Assembly (NCBI GenBank): GCA_016704345.1
Contig: JADJAH010000022.1
Coordinates: 1 to 21,194 of the forward strand
DNA from: Ignavibacteria bacterium
Lineage (GTDB): Bacteria; Bacteroidota; Ignavibacteria; Tepidaquicellales; Tepidaquicellaceae
Reading direction: 5' to 3'
Length of the DNA: 21,194 nucleotides
Shown here in pieces: positions 8,016 through 14,847 of the stretch. How positions within the stretch are numbered: position 1 is the stretch's first letter; each line of letters starts with the position of its first letter. A model generated the notes under the pieces. That model did no database searches, was not told the DNA's origin, and was given only the letters and a program-made list of their open reading frames with translations. Position numbers and translations under genes: made by a program.

Positions 8016-9083
8016 GCTGTTTCTCCCACGTAAATTTCTTCAATCTTGTGAAGTATCTCTTCGGGCGTTGGTATGATGCCGCCCATTCTGCCAATGAATT
8101 CCACCGGAGCTTTTCCATTTATAGCAAGCTTTACATCTTCAAGCATTTGTCCTGCATTCATTTCCACTGTTAGAAATAATTTCGTATTGTCAGCAAGTTG
8201 ATTCAAGGCATCGTAAGGATATGGGAATACAGTAATTGGTCTAAACACTACAACTTTGATTCCCTTTTCTTTTTGCAAGATCAGCTGCCTTCTTGCATAT
8301 TCTTGCTACGAGTCCGAATGCAACAAGTATAAGATCTGCATCTTCGCAATCAATAGCTTCGTACCGGATCTCTTCTTTTTCGATCTCCTTGTATTTTCTT
8401 TGCAGATGCAGATTTACTTCCTGCATTTTTTCAGGTTGTATATTCAACGAAGTGATTATGGTTCTTTCTCTTGTCTTGGGTTTTCCAACTGTTGCCCAGT
8501 CATAGATCTCATTTGTTCTCGCTGTATGGGGGAAGAGTTCAACCTTCTCCATCATTTGCCCAAGTGCGCCGTCGGTGAGTATCATTACCGGATTGCGCCA
8601 CTTAAACGCGAGTTCAAATGCAAGCTTGACATGATCAACCATTTCCTGAACTGTTGACGGTGCAAGAACAATGAGTTTGTAATCACCGTGTCCTCCGCCT
8701 TTAACGGCCTGAAAATAATCTGACTGCGACGGCTGTATGGTGCCTAGTCCTGGACCTGCCCTTACAACATTCACGATCAGGCACGGAAGTTCTGCGCACG
8801 CAATGTATGAAATGCCTTCCTGCATTAAGCTAATGCCCGGGGAGGAAGAGGATGTCATTACTTTCTTTCCTGTACCTGCAGCGCCGTATATCATGTTGAT
8901 TGCTGCTATTTCACTTTCGGCCTGAAGCACCACCATTCCTGTTCTCGCATGAGCCTCTCTTGCAAGATACTCAAGCACTTCGGATTGCGGAGTTATCGGA
9001 TAACCGAAATATGCGTCGCACCCTGCGCGGATAGCTGCTTCGGCGAGTGCTTCATTGCCTTTCATTAATTTTAATTCTTTCAT
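8012..9083 (-). pseudogene. korA: 2-oxoacid:ferredoxin oxidoreductase, alpha subunit, one frameshift
   Basis: Residues 1-270 read cleanly from ATG 9083 (LMKGNEALAEAAIRAGCDAY, FGYPITPQSE, SSSSPGISLMQEGISYIA, RAGPGLGTIQPSQSDYFQ), the alpha-subunit pyrimidine-binding domain of VorB-like proteins. The frame then breaks at the A-run at 8270-8274. One extra A accounts for it, because the other frame continues as KEKGIKVVVFRPITVFPYP to ETA and the stop at 8012, overlapping korB. Corrected length is about 357 residues, normal for the family. As a core enzyme subunit between intact partners it is probably functional, with the break a sequencing error. The opening MKGNEALAEAA resembles proteins annotated VorB (branched-chain 2-oxoacids), so the name korA is positional. 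Confidence 0.88.
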
Positions 9084-9116
9084 GATGTCATGGTTACGGT
9101 TATGTCACCGGTTACG

Positions 9117-9369
9117 TTAGTAATTGTAGCGACTTGTTCTTTTTTTCTTTTCCGTTCTTCGGAAAACTTTAATGATGCTGTCAGGGGCAAACCAGAGCGC
9201 AGTTTGTACAGCCCGTACAATTGTCTTCAATCTTGACAATGTAATGATATCCTTTTGAGTTAAGCTTTCGGGAAAGTTCAAGCGATTGCTGAGGGCATGC
9301 CGCAGCACACAGTTCGCATCCTTTGCATTTCTCGATATCAATTATTATGTCACCTTTTACTTTTGCCAT
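9117..9369 (-). pseudogene. korD: Ferredoxin-type delta subunit of the 2-oxoacid oxidoreductase, frameshifted near its end
   Basis: From ATG 9369 a small protein carries two 4Fe-4S motifs, CKGCELCAAACP and CTGCTNCALVCP, each CxxCxxCxxxCP. It is the electron-transfer subunit that leads the operon. The frame stops right after the second motif (9181), but deleting one C from the four-C run at 9184-9187 gives CPDSIIKVFRRTEKK, the normal continuation. The stop is then TAA at 9117. If the seven-A run (9140-9146) also has one A too many, the frame runs on to a TGA at 9080-9082 that overlaps the korA ATG as ATGA, as korA does with korB. That longer end is a suggestion only. Confidence 0.85.
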
Positions 9370-9390
9370 TATATCTTTCGATGATTATTA

Positions 9391-9425
9391 TAAACAAAAA
9401 AGGTCATAGAATTTCTATGACCTTT
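9391..9425 (-). terminator. Terminator or attenuator hairpin in the kor operon leader
   Basis: A perfect inverted repeat (AAAGGTCATAGAA at 9399-9411, TTCTATGACCTTT at 9413-9425) is followed on the minus strand by TTTTTTGTTTAT, giving a complete intrinsic terminator. Its T-tract ends about 20 nt before the korD start codon at 9369. It may end transcription from the upstream 678-aa gene, but that gene stops 480 bp earlier, so a role in the kor leader is possible. Confidence 0.75.
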
Positions 9426-9710
9426 CGCGTGAGTTTTAGTGTTTGTTGTATCTTTCAGAATTCCTGACATGACAAAATATGTGAAGTATTAATCAATCTT
9501 TCTTTTAATCTTGTTTCCATCATTTCATTTCTTTTGACAATACAAAAATAGGCATAATTCCCAAAAAACGAAGTGTATAAATTGGAGAGTTATTGGTTCA
9601 TTGCTTTGGTTGGCTCATCAGCAATATGAAGACGCAATATGTGTCATGCTGAGCCTGACGAAGCATGACCTGTTTTGCTGTCGGGTAGAGAGACGTATAT
9701 TTATGATTAT

Positions 9711-9794
9711 CCGTTGATCGGTCTTCCCAAAAGTTTGCAATGTGCGCAGTGACTCTCTTGCAACAGCCTCGCAAACTTTTGGGTCACCAACAAC
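9711..9794. repeat. Minimal hairpin element, copy C (84 bp)
   Basis: The left end CCGTTGATCGGTCTTCCC and right end GGGTCACCAACAAC flank a hairpin with perfect 13-nt arms (CCCAAAAGTTTGC 9726-9738, GCAAACTTTTGGG 9771-9783) and a 32-nt loop. Its arm flanks (GGGTCACC on the right) match the left flank of the composite copies (GGTGACCC) after reverse complementing, so it sits in the opposite orientation to copies A and B and lacks their ~300-bp GC-rich insert. Confidence 0.75.
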
Positions 9795-9868
9795 TTACAA
9801 TATCACCCCTTCGGGGTTTTCTTACCATTGGCAAACGATTCTATAATCATGTCACCCCTTCGGGGTTT
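9795..9868. repeat. 49-bp-period hairpin repeat, two units
   Basis: Begins TTACAATATC and holds two small hairpins (ACCCC-TTC-GGGGT) starting at 9804 and 9853, exactly 49 bp apart, separated by a spacer containing CATTGGCAAACGATTC and TATAATCATGT. The same spacer and spacing recur at 12070-12190 and 18458-18531. Confidence 0.8.
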
Positions 9869-9903
9869 GAAAACACAGGTACACAGCTGAAGGCTTAGGA
9901 AAT

Positions 9904-11940
9904 TTATTTTAACAGAACCATTCTTTTCACTCCCCAAAAATTGCCGGCTGTCAGCTTACAAAAATAAACACCACTAGGTAATTCCTTTCCGTCAAATACA
10001 ACTTCATAACTCCCTGCAGTTAACATTTCATTAGCGAGTATCGAAACTTCTTTACCCGTTACATCATCTATGACATGTTTTACGTTTTCAGTATTCGATG
10101 CCAGATCAAAATTAATTTTCGTAACAGGATTGAAAGGATTAGGATAATTCTGGTGGAGGTAATATTGTTTCGGTATAATGTTCGATGCCACGATTTCCGT
10201 TACCGGAGAAATAGTTCTGTATACGGAACCACCGTCAATACCGACAAACAAGCGATTACCTGAATTCAATCCGATACATGTAATATTCCCTGGCAATCCG
10301 CTATTGAATAGATCTGAAGTTGTTCCATAGTCGGTAGACTTATAAATGTCATCTCCCAACAAAAAATAGAAATTGTTTCCCTTGTCAAATATGAAATGAT
10401 CGATTACTACCGATTGAGGATAGCCCAATGATGTCCAGTTTTGTCCGAAGTTCGAAGACCGGTAAACGCCCGGACCATCAACGATTACGTAGCCGTTTGA
10501 AGTTGCGGCAATATTGACAAAGTCCTGTCCTTGGTTCAGGATGAGTGTCATATCATTTCCTCCGTCAGTTGAGCGGTAAATTTTTCCAAAGCCGCATACA
10601 TACATTAGACTTTGATTAACTATATACATATCATAAACAATGTGATTAATGTTAGCGACGTTTGTCCAATTGAGTCCTGAATTAGTAGACTTGAACAATC
10701 CGTTCCCAAATGCTGCGAATACAGTCCCTGCTGAATCAGTTAAGATCTTACGGCATTGATTTCCGGTGCTGAATACTTCCTGGAAACTAATTCCGTTATT
10801 TGAAGATCTCAGAACTCCCGTCGGGGTTCCGAGATAAATATTCGAATCAAATGAAGCAACTTTTGTGATAAAAAAACTTGTGGTATAGACATTAACCCAT
10901 AAATTACCTTCGTTGGTTGAGCGCCACAATGCATGAGTGTTGAAAGAGGTTGGCGATAGCGCATGGATCTTTCCATGCGTTCGTGCATCAATATCAACTA
11001 TTGTAGCATTTCTAATTCCTGAACTTAACCATTCAACGCCAGAGTTCGTGGATCTGAAAATCCCATGTGTTGTTCCGGCAAGAATAATAGTAGGCGCAAT
11101 CAATATTTCTCTTACGTCCCGTAAGATGCTTGTGAATACATTCCAGCTTAATCCTGAATTGTCAGAATACCAAATGCCATCATTTGATCCTATCATAAGT
11201 CCTGAGTTAATGTCTATTGAAACAGAGCTGACTTTCCGGAAAGGAGTTGTTAATAATGTCCAGTTGCTGCCATAATTTTGAGAACGATATAGTCCGGAAT
11301 CAGTACCTGCATACATCACTCCGCCTGTTACATATTTAATGCAATTTATGAATGAAGTTATGTTAAGAATCGAATCCCAGCTTTCACCGGCGTCTGAACT
11401 CCGGTATATCTGTGAATTTCCTGAAGCAAAAATATATGAACTGTCATCACCGGTTATATTACGAATGAACCCGGTACTGTCAAGCACTTTATACCAAGAG
11501 ACACCGGCATTTGAAGATTTAAATATTCCCTGAGTATTATTGCCGGTGAAGAAATTGTTCGTTGCGGAGTTCGAAAAAATTGAAAAGTTAGTCTGTGTAA
11601 AAGCAAAACCACTAAAGGTAACTCCATTATCTGTGGACTTAATAATTCCTCCATCCGTTGCAACGTAAATGATGTTATTCTTCACTATCATGTCATAAGC
11701 ATAACTGGAAAATGTTTGCTGAGTGTATGACCAAGTGGCTCCATTATTGGTTGACCTAGAAAAACTAGACTTGTTGCCGGCGTAAAGAGGACCAAAGGCT
11801 GCATATAAGTATCCATTCTGACCTGAAGCAAATGCATTTACATTTCCCGTGGTTGGTCCGTTTGTGCGCGTCCAGATTTGAGCATTGCAAAGTTGGTTCC
11901 ATGACAAGAAAACGAAGACTAATAATATATATCTGATCAT
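9904..11940 (-). CDS. Secreted beta-propeller (BNR/Ycf48-like repeat) protein with T9SS sorting domain
   Basis: An intact 678-residue protein. Residues 1-20 are a signal peptide (MIRYILLVFVFLSWNQLCNA, cleavage before Gln21). Residues ~25-580 hold about 13 repeats of the form (I/L)(Y/F)(R/K)S(T/S)(N/D)xGxxW, e.g. IYRSSDAGESW, LFKSTNSGLNW and VYRSSNFGQNW, the Asp-box/BNR-like blades of sialidase-type propellers. The last ~80 residues are a T9SS type A sorting domain (NYPNPFNPVTKINFDL, GKEVSILANEML, SGVYFCKL, KRMVLLK). Many Ignavibacteria-type genomes carry such proteins, usually with unknown ligands; adhesion or surface binding is likely and an enzymatic role unsupported. That 2 kb reads through without a break shows the sequence is not uniformly error-prone. 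No clear ribosome-binding site precedes the ATG. Confidence 0.92.
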   Translation of the reverse strand: MIRYILLVFVFLSWNQLCNAQIWTRTNGPTTGNVNAFASGQNGYLYAAFGPLYAGNKSSFSRSTNNGATWSYTQQTFSSYAYDMIVKNNIIYVATDGGIIKSTDNGVTFSGFAFTQTNFSIFSNSATNNFFTGNNTQGIFKSSNAGVSWYKVLDSTGFIRNITGDDSSYIFASGNSQIYRSSDAGESWDSILNITSFINCIKYVTGGVMYAGTDSGLYRSQNYGSNWTLLTTPFRKVSSVSIDINSGLMIGSNDGIWYSDNSGLSWNVFTSILRDVREILIAPTIILAGTTHGIFRSTNSGVEWLSSGIRNATIVDIDARTHGKIHALSPTSFNTHALWRSTNEGNLWVNVYTTSFFITKVASFDSNIYLGTPTGVLRSSNNGISFQEVFSTGNQCRKILTDSAGTVFAAFGNGLFKSTNSGLNWTNVANINHIVYDMYIVNQSLMYVCGFGKIYRSTDGGNDMTLILNQGQDFVNIAATSNGYVIVDGPGVYRSSNFGQNWTSLGYPQSVVIDHFIFDKGNNFYFLLGDDIYKSTDYGTTSDLFNSGLPGNITCIGLNSGNRLFVGIDGGSVYRTISPVTEIVASNIIPKQYYLHQNYPNPFNPVTKINFDLASNTENVKHVIDDVTGKEVSILANEMLTAGSYEVVFDGKELPSGVYFCKLTAGNFWGVKRMVLLK

Positions 11941-12069
11941 AATACAATTTGCAAATTATTTTTTGGGAGAGTTATTTGCTTAGGTGGCGATTCACATTCA
12001 TTCAATATGTTCTAACATAATAAGCTAACAATAGACATTTGTATTGTCAAATCAAAAGACTTTGGAAAT

Positions 12070-12190
12070 TTACAATGTCACCCCTTTGGGATTTTCTTAC
12101 TATTGGCAAACGATTCTATAATCATGTCAGCCCTTTGGGGTTTTCTTACTATTGGCAAACGATTCTATAATCATGTCACCCCTTCGGAAG
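12070..12190. repeat. 49-bp-period hairpin repeat, three units
   Basis: Units start at 12079, 12128 and 12177, spaced exactly 49 bp, with identical spacers (TTTTCTTACTATTGGCAAAC, then GATTCTATAATCATGT). The hairpin cores are partly decayed here: the first has a C/A and the second a G/G mismatch, and the third loses its right arm. This suggests an older copy than the one at 9795. Confidence 0.8.
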
Positions 12191-12207
12191 TTTCATAAAT
12201 AATTTTA

Positions 12208-12295
12208 GCCGTTGTTCGGTGTTCCCAAAAGTTTTCATTTTGACCAGGTGACTTTCTAATAACATGCCTCTTCAAACTATTAGATCATCAACAAC
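12208..12295. repeat. Minimal hairpin element, copy D (88 bp, degenerate)
   Basis: Left end GCCGTTGTTCGGTGTTCCC, arm CCCAAAAGTTTTC, a ~40-nt loop with GGTGACTTTC and ATGCCTCTT matching the loop of copy C, then a degraded right arm (CAAACTATTAGATC) and terminal CATCAACAAC. Same orientation as copy C. It lies directly against the truncated Mn-catalase gene. Confidence 0.65.
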
Positions 12296-12301
12296 AAATC
12301 A

Positions 12302-12951
12302 AAAATCAAATCTCTCACCAATATTCATTTAGAATTAATCCCGTGGCCAGCAACATACATCATGGGTATGGGAGATATAACCGTTGACATGAGGCTTAAC
12401 ATGGCAGCCGAATCAACTGCTAAACTGGTTTACGAAAACCTGATGAAGTTCACTGATGATGTATTGGTCAAAGAAACTCTGCGGTTTTTAATGACGCGTG
12501 AAGTAACCCATTTTCAAATGTTCGAAGCTGCACCAGAAAGTGTGCAACCAAATTTCCCGCCGGGGATTTTACCAAGCGACCCTAAATTAAGTAACAAATT
12601 TTTCAACATGTCAAAAAAGGAGAAGATATTTTCGGTCCGTGGAATGAAGGAAAAATTTCAAAACTGGGTGAGGATTGGCAACAGATCGACGACCCTTATC
12701 AGCATGTTGTTAACACCAAGAGTTTAATAGAAGAAGTTGCTGAAGGCACGAAACGTACCGAAAAATCTGTAAAGGCAGCAAACAAGACATTAAGCGAGGA
12801 ACGCAAAACAGAAGTTGACAAAGCGACCCTACCTTCAAACGGGGAAATGAGTTGGTCAAAACATGCACCCGTTAGCGAGGAGAAAGATCAAGATCGTAAA
12901 AAGGTTAAAGCTCAATCAAAGAAATCAAATGGAGTTTCAGAAATGTCATAA
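12302..12951 (+). pseudogene. Manganese catalase, N-terminal half missing, frameshifted
   Basis: Homology begins abruptly around 12325 (SFRINPW, then PATYIMGMGDITVDMRLNMA). It continues through AAESTAKLVYENLMKFTDD and LRFLMTREVTHFQMFEAA, where Glu and His of ESTAK and TREVTHF are candidate Mn ligands, and EAAPESVQPNFPPGILP. After one missing A in the A-run at 12613-12618 it reads GEDIFGPWNEGK ... EDWQQIDDPYQHV and a Lys/Glu-rich tail to TAA 12949-12951. A small additional frame change is likely near 12340. Dimanganese catalases of about 290-300 residues detoxify H2O2; roughly the first 90-150 residues with the first ligands are absent, so the product cannot form the full four-helix Mn site. 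The break coincides with the edge of repeat copy D. Its proximity to the DUF892 gene recalls the yciGFE-katN cluster of enterobacteria. Confidence 0.85.
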
Positions 12952-13144
12952 CAAAATGTGAGACCGTTTTCAAAATCCTTTAATTAATTGAAGGCACTGA
13001 CAATTACTGACATGATTGACAATAGCGCCTGTAAAGACCGGCAAAAGAAGTCAAAAAACAAACATTTAACATTCATCGATTCCATGGCACCGAAATTGCT
13101 TTTATCTATTGTAAGTGTATGATAAAATAAAAACTGCGATTAAA

Positions 13145-13158
13145 AAAAGGAGCAAGAA
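13145..13158 (+). promoter_or_regulatory. Shine-Dalgarno-like ribosome-binding site
   Basis: AAAAGGAGCAAGAA places an AGGAG box about 7 nt before the ATG at 13159. It stands out because most genes in this window lack a clear Shine-Dalgarno sequence, and it supports the upstream start of the DUF892 gene over the internal Met at residue 24. Confidence 0.6.
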
Positions 13159-13824
13159 ATGAAACACAACAGCGTTGATCAAAACCAACCAACAAAAAAC
13201 AAATCTATCAATTTAAACTTAAAAAAAATGGAAAACACAAAATCAAACAGAAATGGCCGCTCTAACGGCGCCACAAAGAAGATGAGTACTAACGTAACAC
13301 AAACAGAAAATTCCAGGAGTGGAATGCAATCCTCGCAACTTATGCAATTGTTTGTAGAAGAGTTGAAGGATATCTATTGGGCAGAAAAGGCTTTAACGAA
13401 AGCTATTCCTAAAATGATCAAGAACGCAACATCAGAAGAATTGATTAAAGCGCTGCAAAACCATTTGATGGAAACCGAAGAACAAGTTAAACGTGTAGAA
13501 CAGGTTTTTGAAATTATCGACAAGAAAGCTGTTGCTAAAAAATGCGAAGCAATGGACGGTTTGATGAAAGAAGGGGAAGAAATTATGAAAGAAAGTGAAG
13601 AAGGTGCAATGTGCGATGCAGGTATAATTTCGGCAGCGCAGAAAGTTGAGCATTATGAAATCGCTTCTTATGGAACACTTCGCCAGTTTGCAGAAACACT
13701 TGGCTTGGATGATGCAGTTGAATTGCTAGAGGCCACGCTTGAGGAAGAAAAAGCTGCTGATGAAAAATTAACTGAGGTTGCTGTATCTGCTGTGAATATC
13801 GAAGCAGCCCAGGAACAAGAATAA
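13159..13824 (+). CDS. DUF892 (YciF-like) ferritin-like stress protein
   Basis: 221 residues, intact. Residues 1-55 are a disordered Asn/Lys/Ser/Thr-rich extension. The ferritin-like four-helix DUF892 domain follows: MQLFVEELKDIYWAEKALTK, AIPKMIKNATSEELIKALQ, EEQVKRVEQVFEIIDKKAV, AAQKVEHYEIASYGTLRQFA, EATLEEEKAADEKLTEVAV. Conserved Glu/His positions in ELKDIYWAE, KVEHYE and LEEEKAAD are the expected di-metal ligands. Family members (YciE/YciF) are induced by osmotic, stationary-phase and other stresses; the molecular activity is not established. Neighbours fit that role: a Mn-catalase remnant upstream and DUF72, LigD and Ku downstream. Confidence 0.9.
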   Translation: MKHNSVDQNQPTKNKSINLNLKKMENTKSNRNGRSNGATKKMSTNVTQTENSRSGMQSSQLMQLFVEELKDIYWAEKALTKAIPKMIKNATSEELIKALQNHLMETEEQVKRVEQVFEIIDKKAVAKKCEAMDGLMKEGEEIMKESEEGAMCDAGIISAAQKVEHYEIASYGTLRQFAETLGLDDAVELLEATLEEEKAADEKLTEVAVSAVNIEAAQEQE

Positions 13825-13840
13825 AGAATTGTAAAATCTA

Positions 13841-13945
13841 ATTGACTACAGAAAGACAGAGGTCTGAAAAACAGAAGCTGACCTCTCTTCCGGAATTTGG
13901 AACGTTAATAATGGATAAAAAGCGTAAGTCTTTCTGTTAGTCAAT
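13841..13945. ncRNA. Candidate structured element (long stem enclosing an inner hairpin)
   Basis: An outer stem ATTGACTACAGAAAGAC (13841-13857) pairs with GTCTTTCTGTTAGTCAAT (13928-13945) with a single bulged T. Directly inside, AGAGGTC (13858-13864) pairs with GACCTCT (13880-13886), and a palindrome TTCCGGAA follows at about 13888. This could be a multi-way-junction RNA in the 3' region of the DUF892 transcript, or a small inverted-repeat element. No known RNA family was recognised. Confidence 0.35.
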
Positions 13946-14033
13946 TAAAAGAAACTGCTGACAGGATTAAAACTCTGTAGCTAAAGTCAAAGAATACTTT
14001 TAAGATCAAAAGAGTAAGTTTTAAAATATTTTG

Positions 14034-14067
14034 AAAAGCTTGCTCTGAAAAATCAGAGCAGGCTTTT
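14034..14067 (+). terminator. Intrinsic terminator after the DUF892 gene
   Basis: A 15-bp stem with one G-T wobble (AAAAGCTTGCTCTGA 14034-14048, TCAGAGCAGGCTTTT 14053-14067) and an AAAA loop, followed by TAAATTTTAC. It ends only 13 nt before the DUF72 start codon, so the DUF72 promoter must lie upstream of or inside it. Confidence 0.75.
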
Positions 14068-14080
14068 AAATTTTACTTTC

Positions 14081-14847
14081 ATGAAAACAATAAATTCTCC
14101 TTCTTTTTGTTCAGGCCTTAGCGGGTTGCAACTAAATATCCCGCGATATTTATATCCGCCACCCTATGAAAATGCAAGCAGGTTGACATTTTATGCATCC
14201 TTATTTAATAGTATTGAAATCAACAGCTCATTTTATAAGATCCCGCAGAAAGCAACAGTTGCAAAATGGGCATCCTCTGTTCCCGACGATTTTAAATTCA
14301 CGTTTAAACTGTGGAAAGAAATAACTCACAGCAAAGGCTTTGGTTTCAATGTTGTTGATGTGTCAACATTTTTAAATGTCATTACTTCAGTTGAGGATAA
14401 AAAAGGATGCTTACTTATTCAGCTTCCGCCATCATTGGGAATAGAATCCTTGTCCCAATTAGATCAGCTCTTAAGTTGCATTCGTGAGATTGAAAATGAT
14501 CACTGGAATTTAGCAATTGAGTTCCGCAACAAATCATGGTATGATGCAAGCACCTATAGTTTGTTAAATTCGTTTAAAGCCGCTTTGGTAATCCATGACA
14601 TACCGAAATCGTCAACTCCATTTGTAAATCATGAATCTGACTTTTTGTATTTCAGATTTCACGGTCCAACAGGCAATTACCGCGATACCTATTCAGAAGT
14701 TTATTTGGAGGAGTATGCCGCTCACATCATCGAACGGATTGAAAAGGCAAAGAGGTTTATGCATACTTCAATAATACAATGGGCGATGCATTTAACAATT
14801 TAAAAACCTTGAACAGTTTTCTTAACAACAAACCAAGTCCGGAATAA
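14081..14847 (+). pseudogene. DUF72 family protein, frameshifted near its C-terminus
   Basis: DUF72 proteins are TIM-barrel-like and of unknown function, often near DNA-repair or stress genes. Seen here: CSGLSGLQLNIPRYLYPPP (the usual G-S-G-W-S-Y start is altered), FNSIEINSSFYKIP, VPDDFKFTFKLWKEITH, LLIQLPPSLG, LAIEFRNKSWY, FRFHGPTGNY. The frame breaks at 14749-14751; adding one A gives KEVYAYFNNTMGDAFNNL and a natural C-terminus, 255 residues, ending TAA 14845-14847. That stop shares a base with the ATG of ligD (TAATG), so the two genes are translationally coupled. Probably intact in the organism. The start lacks a Shine-Dalgarno box. Confidence 0.83.

Larger units (their letters stand above)
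9370..9903. other. 534-bp intergenic region rich in dispersed repeats
   Basis: Contains the kor leader hairpin, a palindrome GTCATGCT...AGCATGAC (9643-9669, with GAGCCTGACGA inside), a minimal CCGTTG hairpin element (9711-9794) and a two-unit 49-bp repeat (9795-9868). No coding frame is convincing. The TCATGCTGAG...AGCATGA motif resembles repeats commonly seen between genes in several bacterial phyla. Confidence 0.7.

Noticed and set aside
8260..8280. Programmed ribosomal frameshift in korA at the A-rich run
   Set aside because: Equivalent breaks occur in unrelated genes at many runs, and no stimulatory structure or conserved slippery context was seen; a length error is simpler.
6638..9369. 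Pyruvate:ferredoxin oxidoreductase
   Set aside because: The alpha subunit resembles the KorA/VorB group, and the order D-A-B-C with separate ferredoxin fits 2-oxoglutarate or branched-chain 2-oxoacid enzymes better; the exact substrate remains open.
9533..12051. Inverted 14-mer pair (TTTGACAATACAAA at 9533, its complement at 12038) flanking the propeller gene
   Set aside because: A matching AT-rich 14-mer pair is expected about once by chance in 21 kb, and the motif does not sit at a consistent promoter position.
12070..12190. CRISPR-like array (regularly spaced short palindromic repeats)
   Set aside because: The 'spacers' are essentially identical between units and between loci, only 2-3 units occur per locus and no cas gene is present; it is a dispersed 49-bp repeat.
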